Of a DNA stretch of 64,000 bases, positions 53,180-64,000 are shown in pieces. Under the pieces are notes generated by a model. That model ran no database searches. It worked only from the letters and a program-made list of their open reading frames with translations, and was not told the DNA's origin. The DNA lies in contig JADJUS010000003.1 of NCBI GenBank assembly GCA_016716905.1, positions 496,001-560,000 of the forward strand. The letters run 5' to 3'. The stretch comes from Acidobacteriota bacterium. Its GTDB lineage: Bacteria; Acidobacteriota; Vicinamibacteria; Vicinamibacterales; SCN-69-37. The translations under genes and the position numbers were made by a program. Numbering within the stretch: the stretch's first letter is position 1; every line of letters begins with the position of its first letter.

Positions 53180-54997
53180 TCAGTCGAGCTGGAATTCGGT
53201 CTTCCAGTCCGCAGTTTCCTTCCATGCCGGCTGCGAAGCCTTGTCGAGATAATACGGGCCCAGCACCAGCGTGTCGATGTGCGTGCGCATGAAACACCGA
53301 TACGCGTCTTCGGGGGAGCAGACGATGGGCTCGCCGCGGACGTTGAAGGAGGTGTTGACCAGGACCGCGCAGCCGGTGAGGGCTTCGAACTCCGCGATGA
53401 GGTCGTAGTAGTCGGGGTTCACGTCACGAGACACGGTCTGGACGCGCGCCGAATAGTCGATGTGCGTGACGGCCGGAATGTCGGACCGCAACACATTCAA
53501 CTGCTCGATGCCCCAGAGCTGTTGCTGCTCGCTGGTCATGGGGATCTGCCGCGACTTCTTCACCGGTGCCACCAGCAGCATGTAGGGGGAGTCGCCGTCG
53601 AGCTCGAAGTAGTCCGCCACGCGCTCACGCAGCACGCTGGGCGCAAACGGACGGAAGCCCTCGCGAAACTTGATCTTGATGTTCATGTCGGCCTGCATGC
53701 GCGGGCTGCGCGGGTCGCCCAGAATGCTGCGGCAGCCAAGCGACCGCGGGCCGAACTCCATCCGCCCGTTGAACCAGCCGACGATCTTCTCGCTGGCCAG
53801 ATCCTGCGCGACCTTCTTCCGAAGTTCCGCCGGCTCAAGCTTGGTGAAGACGGCGCCGGCAGACCGCAGGTACGTTTCGATCTCGGCGTCCGAGTACTCA
53901 GGCCCGAGGTAGCTGCCATGCATCGAGTCTTTGCCGGGCGTGACGACGCGCGGTTTCTGGCAGTGGCGATTCCACACCAGTGTGGCGGCGCCGAGCGCAC
54001 CGCCGGCATCGCCGGACGCCGGCTGAATCCAAATGTTCTTGAACGGGCCTTCGCGCAGCAGCTTGCCGTTGCCAACGCAGTTGAGCGCGACACCACCCGA
54101 GAGGCACAGGTTCTCGGCGCCCGTCTCGCGATGCGCGGTGCGCGCCATCCGCATCATCACTTCCTCTGTGACGTGCTGCACCGACCGGGCCAGATCCATT
54201 TCTTTCTGCGTCAGCTTGCTCTCGGCCTGCCGCGGCGGACCACCAAACACCTCATCAAACGCGCCGCTCGTCATCGTCAACCCAGAGAGGTAATTGAAGT
54301 ACTTCTGGTCGAGGGTGAACGAACCGTCTTCGCGCAGATCCATCAAGTGCTTGAGGATGAGGTCCACGTATTTCGGCTGGCCGTAGGGCGCCAGGCCCAT
54401 CACCTTGTATTCGCCGGAGTTGACCTTGAAGCCGGTGTAGTAGGTGAACGCGGAGTAGAGCAGGCCGAGTGAATCCGGCCAGTGCAGTTCCTTGATGATC
54501 TCGAAGTCGTTGCCACGGCCCATGCCGATGGTAGTGGTGGCCCATTCACCGACACCGTCCATTGTCAGAATGGCGGCTTCATCGAACGGCGACGGGAAAA
54601 AGGCGCTGGCCGCGTGCGACTCGTGATGCTCGGCGTACAGGATCTTGCCGTCCCAGCCGAGCGAGTCGTGGAGTTCGCGGTCGATGTAGAGCTTGTCCTT
54701 GATCCACAGCGGCCCGGCGGCCAGGAACGACCCGAACCCGCGCGGGGCCACGCCGATGTAGGTTTCGAGGATGCGCTCGAACTTCAGCAGCGGCTTGTCA
54801 TAAAACGCGACATGGTCCAGGTCTTTGGCCTGAATGCCCGCCGTCTTCAGACAGAACTCCACAGCTCGGGCAGGAAACGCCGCGTCACCCTTCTTTCGCG
54901 TGAACCGTTCTTCCGACGCGGCGGCCAGGATCTCGCCATCGCGAACGAGACATGCGGCGCTATCGTGGTAGAAAGCTGAGATCCCCAGGATATTCAC
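53180..54997 (-). CDS. Carbamoyltransferase (NodU/CmcH family)
   Basis: The 605-residue protein begins at GTG 54997 with VNILGISAFYHDSAACLV, the universal start of the family (His11 is the conserved metal/ATP-site His). It has MDGVGEWATTTIGMG, LSGGVALNCVGNGKL, FGPRSLGCRSILGDPR and NTSFNVRGEPIVCSPEDAY, so both the YrdC-like and Kae1-like halves are complete. It transfers a carbamoyl group from carbamoyl phosphate to a hydroxyl, likely on a sugar or lipid. SxtJ and DUF5989 follow on the same strand. Confidence 0.93.
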   Translation of the reverse strand: MNILGISAFYHDSAACLVRDGEILAAASEERFTRKKGDAAFPARAVEFCLKTAGIQAKDLDHVAFYDKPLLKFERILETYIGVAPRGFGSFLAAGPLWIKDKLYIDRELHDSLGWDGKILYAEHHESHAASAFFPSPFDEAAILTMDGVGEWATTTIGMGRGNDFEIIKELHWPDSLGLLYSAFTYYTGFKVNSGEYKVMGLAPYGQPKYVDLILKHLMDLREDGSFTLDQKYFNYLSGLTMTSGAFDEVFGGPPRQAESKLTQKEMDLARSVQHVTEEVMMRMARTAHRETGAENLCLSGGVALNCVGNGKLLREGPFKNIWIQPASGDAGGALGAATLVWNRHCQKPRVVTPGKDSMHGSYLGPEYSDAEIETYLRSAGAVFTKLEPAELRKKVAQDLASEKIVGWFNGRMEFGPRSLGCRSILGDPRSPRMQADMNIKIKFREGFRPFAPSVLRERVADYFELDGDSPYMLLVAPVKKSRQIPMTSEQQQLWGIEQLNVLRSDIPAVTHIDYSARVQTVSRDVNPDYYDLIAEFEALTGCAVLVNTSFNVRGEPIVCSPEDAYRCFMRTHIDTLVLGPYYLDKASQPAWKETADWKTEFQLD

Positions 54998-55062
54998 GGG
55001 AACTGGGGACTTAGGAACTGGGGAACTGGGTTCTTTAGGACCTGGGGCGATGGGGAACTGCC
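54998..55062. repeat. Degenerate GGGGAACTGGG tandem repeats
   Basis: Between the carbamoyltransferase start and the sdhB end the + strand reads as imperfect copies of GGAACTGGGG (at about 55000, 55015, 55024 and 55053) separated by TTAGGA and TTTAGGACC. The bases are G-rich on one strand. The repeats extend the upstream reading frame of the carbamoyltransferase without adding family sequence. Confidence 0.65.
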
Positions 55063-55068
55063 GCGGCG

Positions 55069-55811
55069 TCACCGATTGGAGAACATCGCTTTGCGATATT
55101 CGCGGTTCATCGTGGCGATGTGTTTGAGCGAGATGCCCTTCGGGCACACGGCTTCGCACTCGCCCTCGTTGGAGCAGCCGCCGAAACCGGCGGTGTCCAT
55201 CGCGTGCACCATATTGACCACGCGCGTGGGCGCCTCGGCCTGGCCCTGCGGCAACAGTGCGAGCTGGGTGATCTTGGCTGACGTGAAGAGGGCGGCCGAC
55301 GCATTTTTGCAGGCCGCCACACACGCGCCGCAGCCGATGCAGACGGCCGCATCCATTGCCTCGTCGGCCACCGTCTTCGGGATGAGAATCGCGTTGCCGT
55401 CGGGCGCGCCGCCGGTGTTGACCGACGTGTAGCCGCCGGCCTGGATGATGGTGTCAAACGCCGCGCGGTCCACCACCAGATCCTTGATGAGCGGAAACGC
55501 CAGCGCCTGCCACGGCTCGATGACGATGGTGTCGCCGTCTTTGTAGCGGCGCATGTGGAGCTGGCAGACCGTGGTGCAGGGGTCGGGGCCGTGCGGACGG
55601 CCGTCCACCATCACACCGCAGGTACCGCAAATGCCTTCGCGGCAGTCCGAGTCGAACGCGATCGGGTCTTCGCCACGGGCGATCAGGGTCTCGTTGACCG
55701 AGTCCAGCATTTCGAGGAACGACATGTCGGGCGCCACGTTCTCGGCCGTGTAGTCCACAAGCCGGCCCTTGGCGGTGGGCCCCGTCTGGCGCCAGATCTT
55801 AAGGTGTACTT

Positions 55812-55815
<4 letters not shown>
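55069..55815 (-). CDS. sdhB: Succinate dehydrogenase iron-sulfur subunit
   Basis: The 248-residue protein has the [2Fe-2S] motif CREGICGTCGVMVDGR with its downstream Cys, then CIGCGACVAAC and the CSNEGECEAVCP segment for the [4Fe-4S] and [3Fe-4S] clusters. It passes electrons from SdhA to the membrane anchor. GTG 55815 overlaps the sdhA stop (GTGA). It is the last gene of sdhCAB. Confidence 0.96.
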
Positions 55816-57721
<1,906 letters not shown>

Positions 57722-57725
<4 letters not shown>

Positions 57726-58413
57726 AGGTAGAAATACACCCACACGGGGAGGACAGCGAAACCGGCCGAGAGGAGGATGGCCAGCCACAGGCCCCCCGAA
57801 AGAATGGCCGGCGTCCATCCGGGCGTCATCAGGCCGAGCGACTGGAATGCGCTCGAGATGCCGTGACGCAGGTGCATGCCGATGACCGCCATCGACACCA
57901 CGTAGAAGAGCACCATGCCCGGTGATTGGAAGACCTCCACGACCAGGCGGTAGATGTCGCGTTCGCCGGGTTCAGGCCCGGCCGCGCCGCGTAGTAGGCG
58001 CCGTACTTCAACGTGGCGATATGGCTGATCAGGAAGAAGAGCAGGATGATGCCCGACACCGCCATGGTGGTGGACCCCCACGACTTGCGGCTGGGGCCGC
58101 CGGCCCAGGTCTTTCTTGCGTATGGCTGCGGGCGAGCGGTGCGGCCCTTCATCACGTGCCACAGCGCCCTGAAGATGTGAAGCAGCAGCAGGCCAATGAG
58201 GCCCAACTCAGCTGGAATCACCAGGGGATTGCTGATGAGGGCGTGGCTGTAACCATTGAACTTCTCAGGTCCGGCCAGGATGAGCAGATTGCCGGCGAGG
58301 TGCGCGACGAGGAATCCAACGAGCGACAGTCCCGTGAGCGCAACCAGAAATTTCGAACCGACTGACGAGCCAAGTGCCTTCAGGGCTTTCAAATCACGTT
58401 CTCCGCTCCACAT
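57722..58413 (-). CDS. sdhC: Succinate dehydrogenase cytochrome b558 subunit, one frameshift
   Basis: Two frames join to about 230 residues with five membrane helices. SSVGSKFLVALTGLSLVGFLVAHL and HIFRALWHVMKGR (heme His) are in the first frame. GERDIYRLVVEVFQSPGMV and HLRHGISSAFQSLG are in the second. A single missing base in the C/G runs around 57975-57985 separates them. Because the gene is essential to the complex and sdhA and sdhB are intact, a sequencing error is more likely than decay. Only 29 bp separate it from divergent sucC. Confidence 0.8.
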
Positions 58414-58442
58414 TCTATCTTTTGATAGACTTTCTGTCCCGT

Positions 58443-59610
<1,168 letters not shown>

Positions 59611-59693
59611 GAACTGACGGAAGTGACGGAACTGACGGAAGTGGCAGAAGTGGGGAACAGTTCCGCCAGTTCTGCCAGTTCAGACAGTTCCCA
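59611..59693. repeat. 9-bp-period tandem repeats forming a palindrome
   Basis: Between sucC and sucD, units GAACTGACG / GAAGTGACG / GAAGTGGCA repeat with a 9-bp step from 59611 to 59655. They are mirrored by AGTTCCGCC / AGTTCTGCC / AGTTCAGAC from 59659 to 59688. The two halves can pair as a long imperfect hairpin just before the sucD leader. It may set the relative expression of the two subunits or be a passive repeat. Confidence 0.75.
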
Positions 59694-59715
59694 ATTGACG
59701 TAGATGGGTAACTAG

Positions 59716-60584
59716 ATGTCTGTATTGATTGATAGAACGACGCGTTTAGTAGTGCAGGGCCTCACTGGCCGCGAGGGGACGTTTCACGCCAAGCAGGCGC
59801 AGGCGTATGGCACCAACGTGGTCGGGGAGTCACGCCTGGCAAGGGCGGCACCACGCACGAAGGCTGGCCGGTGTTTAACACCGTGGCCGATGCCGTGGAG
59901 GCGACGGGCGCGAATGCGTCGGTGATTTTTGTGCCGCCTCCGGGCGGTGCGGACGCCGTGATGGAAGCGGCCGATGCGGGACTGGCGCTGGCCGTGTGCA
60001 TCACCGAGGGCATCCCGACGCTGGACATGATGAAGGCGCTGGCCTTCATGAAGGGCAAGGGGATGCGGCTCATCGGGCCCAACTGCCCGGGCCTGATTTC
60101 GGCTGGTCGGGCCAAGGCCGGCATCATCCCGGGTCACATCTGCAAGGAAGGCCGGGTGGGTATCGTGTCCAAGTCGGGCACGCTGACTTACGAGGCCATC
60201 CACCAGCTCACCGGCAACGGACTGGGGCAGACCACCTGTATCGGCATCGGCGGCGACCCGCTCATCGGCACCTCGTTCATCGACGCGCTCACGCTGTTTG
60301 CGGCCGACCCGGAAACCGAGGCCGTGGTGATGATTGGCGAAATCGGCGGATCGGCCGAAGAAGAGGCCGCCGCCTACATCAAGGCCTCCTTCAAGAAGCC
60401 CGTGGTCGGCTTCATTGCCGGCCAGACGGCGCCCCCGGGCCGCCGGATGGGCCATGCCGGCGCCATCATCGCCGGCGGCAAGGGCACGGCGGCCGAAAAG
60501 ATGGCCGCCCTGACCGACGCCGGCGTGCGCGTGGTCAACAGCCCCGCCGACATCGGGCGGGCGATGAAAGAACTTCTCAGATAA
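59716..60584 (+). CDS. sucD: Succinyl-CoA synthetase alpha subunit, one frameshift
   Basis: The joined frames give about 289 residues: LVVQGLTGREGTFHAKQ (CoA-binding), then after the shift GWPVFNTVADAV, GPNCPGLIS, IVSKSGTLTYEA, CIGIGGDPLIGTSFIDAL and RRMGHAGAIIAGGKGTA with the phospho-His. One G is missing from the run at 59823-59826; restoring it gives VVGGVTPGKGG. The lesion at a homopolymer suggests a sequence error. Confidence 0.86.
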
Positions 60585-60615
60585 GGCGACCTGTGAGGTC
60601 GGGGGGTAGGGTTCC

Positions 60616-60661
60616 CCCCTGTGGAAAACTCGATCTGCATCCGGCGAGTTTTCCACAGGGG
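60616..60661. terminator. Perfect 17-bp inverted repeat after sucD
   Basis: CCCCTGTGGAAAACTCG (60616-60632) pairs perfectly with 60645-60661 around a 12-nt loop. Both arms contain TTTTCCACA, on opposite strands. A smaller palindrome CGACCTGTGAGGTCG lies just upstream at about 60588-60602. It lies between sucD and korA and may terminate or attenuate transcription; no T-run follows. Confidence 0.55.
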
Positions 60662-60669
60662 CATTGCAG

Positions 60670-60753
60670 GGGGACGGGTGTGGATCTGTGGGAAACTCCC
60701 GGAACTCCGATCACGATGTTCCCGGAGTTTTCCACAGATCCACACCCGTCCCC
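60670..60753. repeat. 33-bp inverted repeat in the korA leader
   Basis: Arms 60670-60702 and 60721-60753 match at 31 of 33 positions around an 18-nt loop, ending 16 bp before the korA start. The right arm again carries TTTTCCACA. The hairpin would sequester most of the korA leader, so a regulatory effect is possible. Confidence 0.7.
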
Positions 60754-60769
60754 TTATACTTGATTGATT

Positions 60770-62608
60770 ATGTCCTCGCCGTCCCCCGCGGCCGCACCGG
60801 CCGAGTCTCCTTCCTCCCAACTCGTCGTTAATAACTTCAGCATTTCGGTCGCCACCGTCAACGGATCTGGCAGTCAGACGGCCAACCAGGTGCTGCTGCG
60901 CGCCATCTTCCAGATGGGCGTGCCCATCTCGGGCAAGAACATGTTCCCGTCGAACATCGCGGGACTTCCCACGTGGTACACCATTCGCGCAAATGCGAAG
61001 GGGTACATCGCGCGCAAGAAGGAAATCGACTTCCTTGTCGCGATGAACGCCGAGACCGCGCGCGAAGATGTGCTGTCGCTGGACCCGGGCCGCGCCGTGG
61101 TGTACGACGCGCCGCTGAAGCTGAATGAGCTGCGCGACGACCTGATTTTTTATCCCGTGCCGTTCGACAAGATCGTGGCCGAGGTGTGCCCCGACGCCAA
61201 GCTGCGCCGCCTCGTCAAGAACATGATTTACGACGGCGTGTTGTCGCATCTGCTCGGTGTGGAGCTGAGCGAAATGGTGAAGGCCCTGTCGTCACAGCTG
61301 GGCAAGAAGCCCAAGGCGATGGCGCTCAACCAGGGCGCGCTCGAAGCCGGCGCCAAGTACGCGCAGGAGCACTTTCCTGAGATCGCGCATCCCTACCGCA
61401 TCGAACGGATGAACAAGACGGCCGGACAGATTCTGGTGGAAGGCAACTCGGCCGCGGCCATGGGTTGCATGTTCGCCGGCTGCACGGTGGTCGCCTGGTA
61501 TCCCATCACCCCGTCGTCATCCCTGCCCGAGGCGTTTATCTCGTACATGCGGAAGTACCGCATGGACAAGGAGACCGGCAAGGCGACGTTTGCCATTGTG
61601 CAGGCCGAAGACGAAATTGCGGCGCTGGGCATGGTCATCGGCGCAGGCTGGGCCGGTGCGAGGGCGATGACGTCCACATCGGGCCCGGGTGTGTCGCTCA
61701 TGTCCGAGTTCGCAGGACTCGCGTATTACGCCGAAATCCCCGCGGTGGTGTTCGACATCCAGCGCGTGGGGCCGTCCACAGGTCTGCCCACGCGCACGGC
61801 GCAGGGCGACATTCTCTCGACCGCGGTCAACTCGCACGGCGACACGAAACACGTGCTGCTGCTGCCGGCGTCCATGGGCGAGTGTTTTGACATGGCCGGT
61901 GACGCGTTCGACATCGCCGAGCGCCTGCAGTCCATCGTGTATGTGATGAGCGACCTCGACCTGGGCATGAACACCTGGATGTCTGAGCCGTTCACGTATC
62001 CCACCAAACCGCTGGACCGCGGCAAGGTGCTGGATGAGGCGAAGGTGCGCGAGCTTGGCGCCACGTGGGGCCGCTACAAGGACGTGGATGGCGACGGCAT
62101 TCCGTGGCGTTCGATCCCCGACACCAACACGCCGCCGTTTTTCACGCGAGGCTCCGGCCACAACGCGATGGCGCAGTACTCGGAGCGCGCTGAAGACTAC
62201 GTGAACAACCTGGACCGGCTGGCCAAGAAGTTTGAGACGGTCAAGGCGATTGTGCCGCAGCCGATTGATGAAACGGTGGCCGGCGCCAAGGTGGGCATCA
62301 TTGCCTACGGGTCCAGCCACTGGGCGGTGGAAGAGACGCGCGATCAGTTGCGCGAGGAAGCGTCACTGCCGGTGTCGTACATGCGGCTGCGCGCGTATCC
62401 ATTCCCCGACTCGGTGGAAGATTTTGTGCGCCGCCACGACCGTGTGTATGTGGTGGAGCAGAACCGCGACGGGCAGATGATGAGCCTGCTGCGGATGGAC
62501 CTTGACCCGGCCCTGCAGACGCGGTTGCGAAGCGTGCTGCACTACAGCGGTTTACCCATCGACGCCCGCAGCGTCACAGAAGGCATCCTCGCGCAGGAGA
62601 AGTTGTAA
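60770..62608 (+). CDS. korA: 2-Oxoglutarate:ferredoxin oxidoreductase, gamma-alpha fusion subunit
   Basis: The 612-residue protein starts with the gamma domain (ISVATVNGSGSQTANQVLLR, GKNMFPSNIAGLPTW) and continues with the alpha domain from about 215 (VEGNSAAAMGCMFAGCTVVA, YPITPSSSLPEA, TSTSGPGVSLMSEF, GPSTGLPTRTAQGD). The enzyme converts 2-oxoglutarate to succinyl-CoA with ferredoxin as electron acceptor, in place of or beside the lipoamide dehydrogenase complex. ATG 60770 was chosen over TTG 60764. The stop overlaps korB by one base. Confidence 0.9.
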   Translation: MSSPSPAAAPAESPSSQLVVNNFSISVATVNGSGSQTANQVLLRAIFQMGVPISGKNMFPSNIAGLPTWYTIRANAKGYIARKKEIDFLVAMNAETAREDVLSLDPGRAVVYDAPLKLNELRDDLIFYPVPFDKIVAEVCPDAKLRRLVKNMIYDGVLSHLLGVELSEMVKALSSQLGKKPKAMALNQGALEAGAKYAQEHFPEIAHPYRIERMNKTAGQILVEGNSAAAMGCMFAGCTVVAWYPITPSSSLPEAFISYMRKYRMDKETGKATFAIVQAEDEIAALGMVIGAGWAGARAMTSTSGPGVSLMSEFAGLAYYAEIPAVVFDIQRVGPSTGLPTRTAQGDILSTAVNSHGDTKHVLLLPASMGECFDMAGDAFDIAERLQSIVYVMSDLDLGMNTWMSEPFTYPTKPLDRGKVLDEAKVRELGATWGRYKDVDGDGIPWRSIPDTNTPPFFTRGSGHNAMAQYSERAEDYVNNLDRLAKKFETVKAIVPQPIDETVAGAKVGIIAYGSSHWAVEETRDQLREEASLPVSYMRLRAYPFPDSVEDFVRRHDRVYVVEQNRDGQMMSLLRMDLDPALQTRLRSVLHYSGLPIDARSVTEGILAQEKL

Positions 62609-63666
62609 TGTCGACCGAAACGCCCAGCCCCACGCCAACCCCGGCCGCGAAGAAGACCAATCGCCTCGGCCTTGAGCTGTCCCAGTACCGCGGCAGCAAG
62701 ACCACGCTGTGTGCCGGGTGCGGCCACAACGCCATCACCGAGCGCATCATCGACGCGTTTTACGAGATGGGTGTGGACGCGAAGAAAGTCTTCAAGCTCT
62801 CGGGCATCGGCTGCTCGAGCAAGAGCCCGGCCTACTTCCTGAATCAGTCGCATGGGTTCAACTCCGTGCACGGCCGCATGCCGTCGGTGGCCACCGGCGC
62901 GATGCTCGCGAACAAGACCATGATGGCGATCGGCGTCAGCGGCGACGGAGACACCGGCGCCATCGGCATCGGCCAGTTCGTCCACCTGATGCGGCGCAAC
63001 ATCCCCATCATCTACATCATCGAAGACAACGGCTGCTACGGCCTGACCAAGGGCCAGTTTTCGCCCACGGCCGACATGGGCACCAAGGCGAAGAACGGCG
63101 TGGTCAACGACCTGCCGCCGATCGACACCTGCGCACTCGCCATTGAACTGGGCGCGACGTTTGTGGCGCGGTCGTTCTCGGGCGACAAGAAGCAGCTGCT
63201 CAGCATCCTGAAGGCGGCCATCGCGCACCGCGGCACCTGCATGATCGACGTCATCTCGCCGTGTGTGACCTTCAACGATCACGAAGGCTCCACCAAGAGC
63301 TACGCGTACGCGAAGGACCACGACGAGGCCCTGGGCGAAGTCACCTTCGTGCCGTTCTTCGAAGACATCACGGTGGAATACGAGCCCGGCTCCACCACCG
63401 CGGTGACGATGCATGACGGGTCGCACTTGTATTTGAAGAAGATTGCGGAAGACTACGACCCGCAGGACAAACTCTCCGCCCATCGCCTGCTGCACGAAAC
63501 CTCGCGCCGCGGCGAGTTCGCGACGGGGATTATCTATGTGGAGCCCGACAAGGACGACTTCCTGGTGACGCTGAACACGGTGGACGAGCCCCTGGCGTTT
63601 CTGCCGGTTGAAAAAACGCGACCCGCGAAGGGCGTGCTCGACGAACTTATGAAGGGACTAATGTAG
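62608..63666 (+). CDS. korB: 2-Oxoglutarate:ferredoxin oxidoreductase beta subunit
   Basis: The 352-residue thiamine-diphosphate subunit has LCAGCGHNAITERI, SGIGCSSKSPAYFLNQ, HGRMPSVATGA and the ThDP/Mg motif GDGDTGAIG followed later by EDNGCYGLTKGQFS. The Cys in CAGCGH and GCSSK and a later Cys (VISPCVTF) are candidates for the cluster. Following sucCD, it completes the 2-oxoglutarate to succinate segment, while icd at the other end of the window supplies the substrate. Confidence 0.93.
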   Translation: MSTETPSPTPTPAAKKTNRLGLELSQYRGSKTTLCAGCGHNAITERIIDAFYEMGVDAKKVFKLSGIGCSSKSPAYFLNQSHGFNSVHGRMPSVATGAMLANKTMMAIGVSGDGDTGAIGIGQFVHLMRRNIPIIYIIEDNGCYGLTKGQFSPTADMGTKAKNGVVNDLPPIDTCALAIELGATFVARSFSGDKKQLLSILKAAIAHRGTCMIDVISPCVTFNDHEGSTKSYAYAKDHDEALGEVTFVPFFEDITVEYEPGSTTAVTMHDGSHLYLKKIAEDYDPQDKLSAHRLLHETSRRGEFATGIIYVEPDKDDFLVTLNTVDEPLAFLPVEKTRPAKGVLDELMKGLM

Positions 63667-64000
63667 TGACCGAACGAACTTTCGCCATCATCAAACCCGA
63701 CGCCGTCAAGGCCGGGTATACCGGCCGCATCCTGGCGCGTATCGAGGAGCAGGGCTTTTCCATTCGCGGCATGCGTCGCATTCACCTGAGCAAGCGCGAG
63801 GCGGAAGGGTTTTATGCCGTCCACAGTGCGCGGCCGTTTTTCGGCAGCCTGACGGACTTCATGTCGTCTGGCCCCTGCGTGGTGTTGTGCCTTGAGGCGC
63901 CCGACGCCATCAAGAAGTGGCGCGCGGCCATGGGCGCCACCGACCCGGCCAAGGCCGAGGCCGGCACGCTGCGCAAGGAATTCGGCGCGTCGATTGAAAA
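63666..64000 (+). CDS. ndk: Nucleoside diphosphate kinase (partial)
   Basis: GTG 63666 shares its first base with the korB stop. The 111 visible residues include TFAIIKPDAVKAGYTGRIL, ARPFFGSLTDFMSSGPCVVL and MGATDPAKAEAGTLRKEFG, which define Ndk. The catalytic His segment (NxxHGSDS) lies just past the window edge. Next to ATP/GTP-forming sucCD, it balances nucleoside triphosphates. Confidence 0.95.
   Translation, partial: MTERTFAIIKPDAVKAGYTGRILARIEEQGFSIRGMRRIHLSKREAEGFYAVHSARPFFGSLTDFMSSGPCVVLCLEAPDAIKKWRAAMGATDPAKAEAGTLRKEFGASIE

Noticed and set aside
53003..54472. 489-codon open frame on the + strand
   Set aside because: It is the shadow of the carbamoyltransferase, which matches its family along the whole length; the + frame also runs through the REP-like repeats.
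60616..60753. Possible replication origin because of repeated TTTTCCACA boxes
   Set aside because: The boxes lie in hairpin arms, there is no AT-rich unwinding region, and no dnaA, dnaN, gidA or parAB gene is nearby.

Overview
The window is high-GC bacterial DNA. The gene content suggests a member of the Acidobacteriota, perhaps a Vicinamibacteria-like lineage: a PEGA-domain Ser/Thr kinase with TPR/PEGA/PDZ envelope proteins, an LDH-type malate dehydrogenase, a 2-oxoglutarate:ferredoxin oxidoreductase, a b558-type succinate dehydrogenase anchor and a carbamoyltransferase-SxtJ-DUF5989 trio. This placement is inference, because no rRNA or marker tree is available here. I see no tRNA, rRNA or CRISPR array.

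Layout. Positions 1-2707 hold the tail of an unknown gene, then icd and mdh. Positions 3117-8571 hold a tightly overlapping operon of a membrane Ser/Thr kinase, a TPR/propeller-like secreted protein and a TPR/PEGA/PDZ-like secreted protein. Positions 8927-11260 hold a cold-shock protein and the wreck of a chaperone-usher (spore coat U type) pilus locus. Positions 11319-14826 hold an overlapping cluster of an Ala-rich pentad-repeat protein, a broken PaaK-like ligase, a nucleoside deoxyribosyltransferase-like protein and an STM4012-like radical SAM protein. Positions 14873-15233 hold an orphan HigA-like antitoxin beside a HigB remnant. Positions 15245-52459 are a large surface-glycan island. Positions 52424-54997 hold the carbamoyltransferase trio. 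Positions 55069-64000 return to central metabolism: sdhCAB facing sucCD, then korAB and the start of ndk.

The glycan island carries two nonulosonate modules. The first has neuB, neuC and neuA next to a HisH/WbpG/HisF2-type sugar amidotransferase set. The second has a PtmA-like SDR, a CMP-sugar synthetase fused to a KdsC-like phosphatase, and a SAF-less NeuB. Around these lie nucleotide-sugar enzymes (GDP-fucose synthase, a GDP-mannose 3,5-epimerase-like protein, a UDP-hexose 4-epimerase-like protein, a DegT aminotransferase), many glycosyltransferases, an MsbA/PglK-like ABC flippase, acyl-, methyl- and sulfo-transferases and GT-C membrane proteins. Together they look able to build, modify and export a nonulosonate-containing envelope glycan.

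Two features cut across the whole window. First, most larger intergenic gaps hold elaborate inverted-repeat elements, often built from 8-10 bp tandem units arranged as palindromes; two related mosaics of 230-300 bp stand out. Second, many genes are broken. Single-base frameshifts at or near short runs hit sdhC, sucC, sucD, a glycosyltransferase and the ligase, and larger deletion-like joints affect the usher, spore coat U, HisF/glycosyltransferase and HigB genes. Frameshifts in core TCA genes suggest that part of this is sequence or assembly error.
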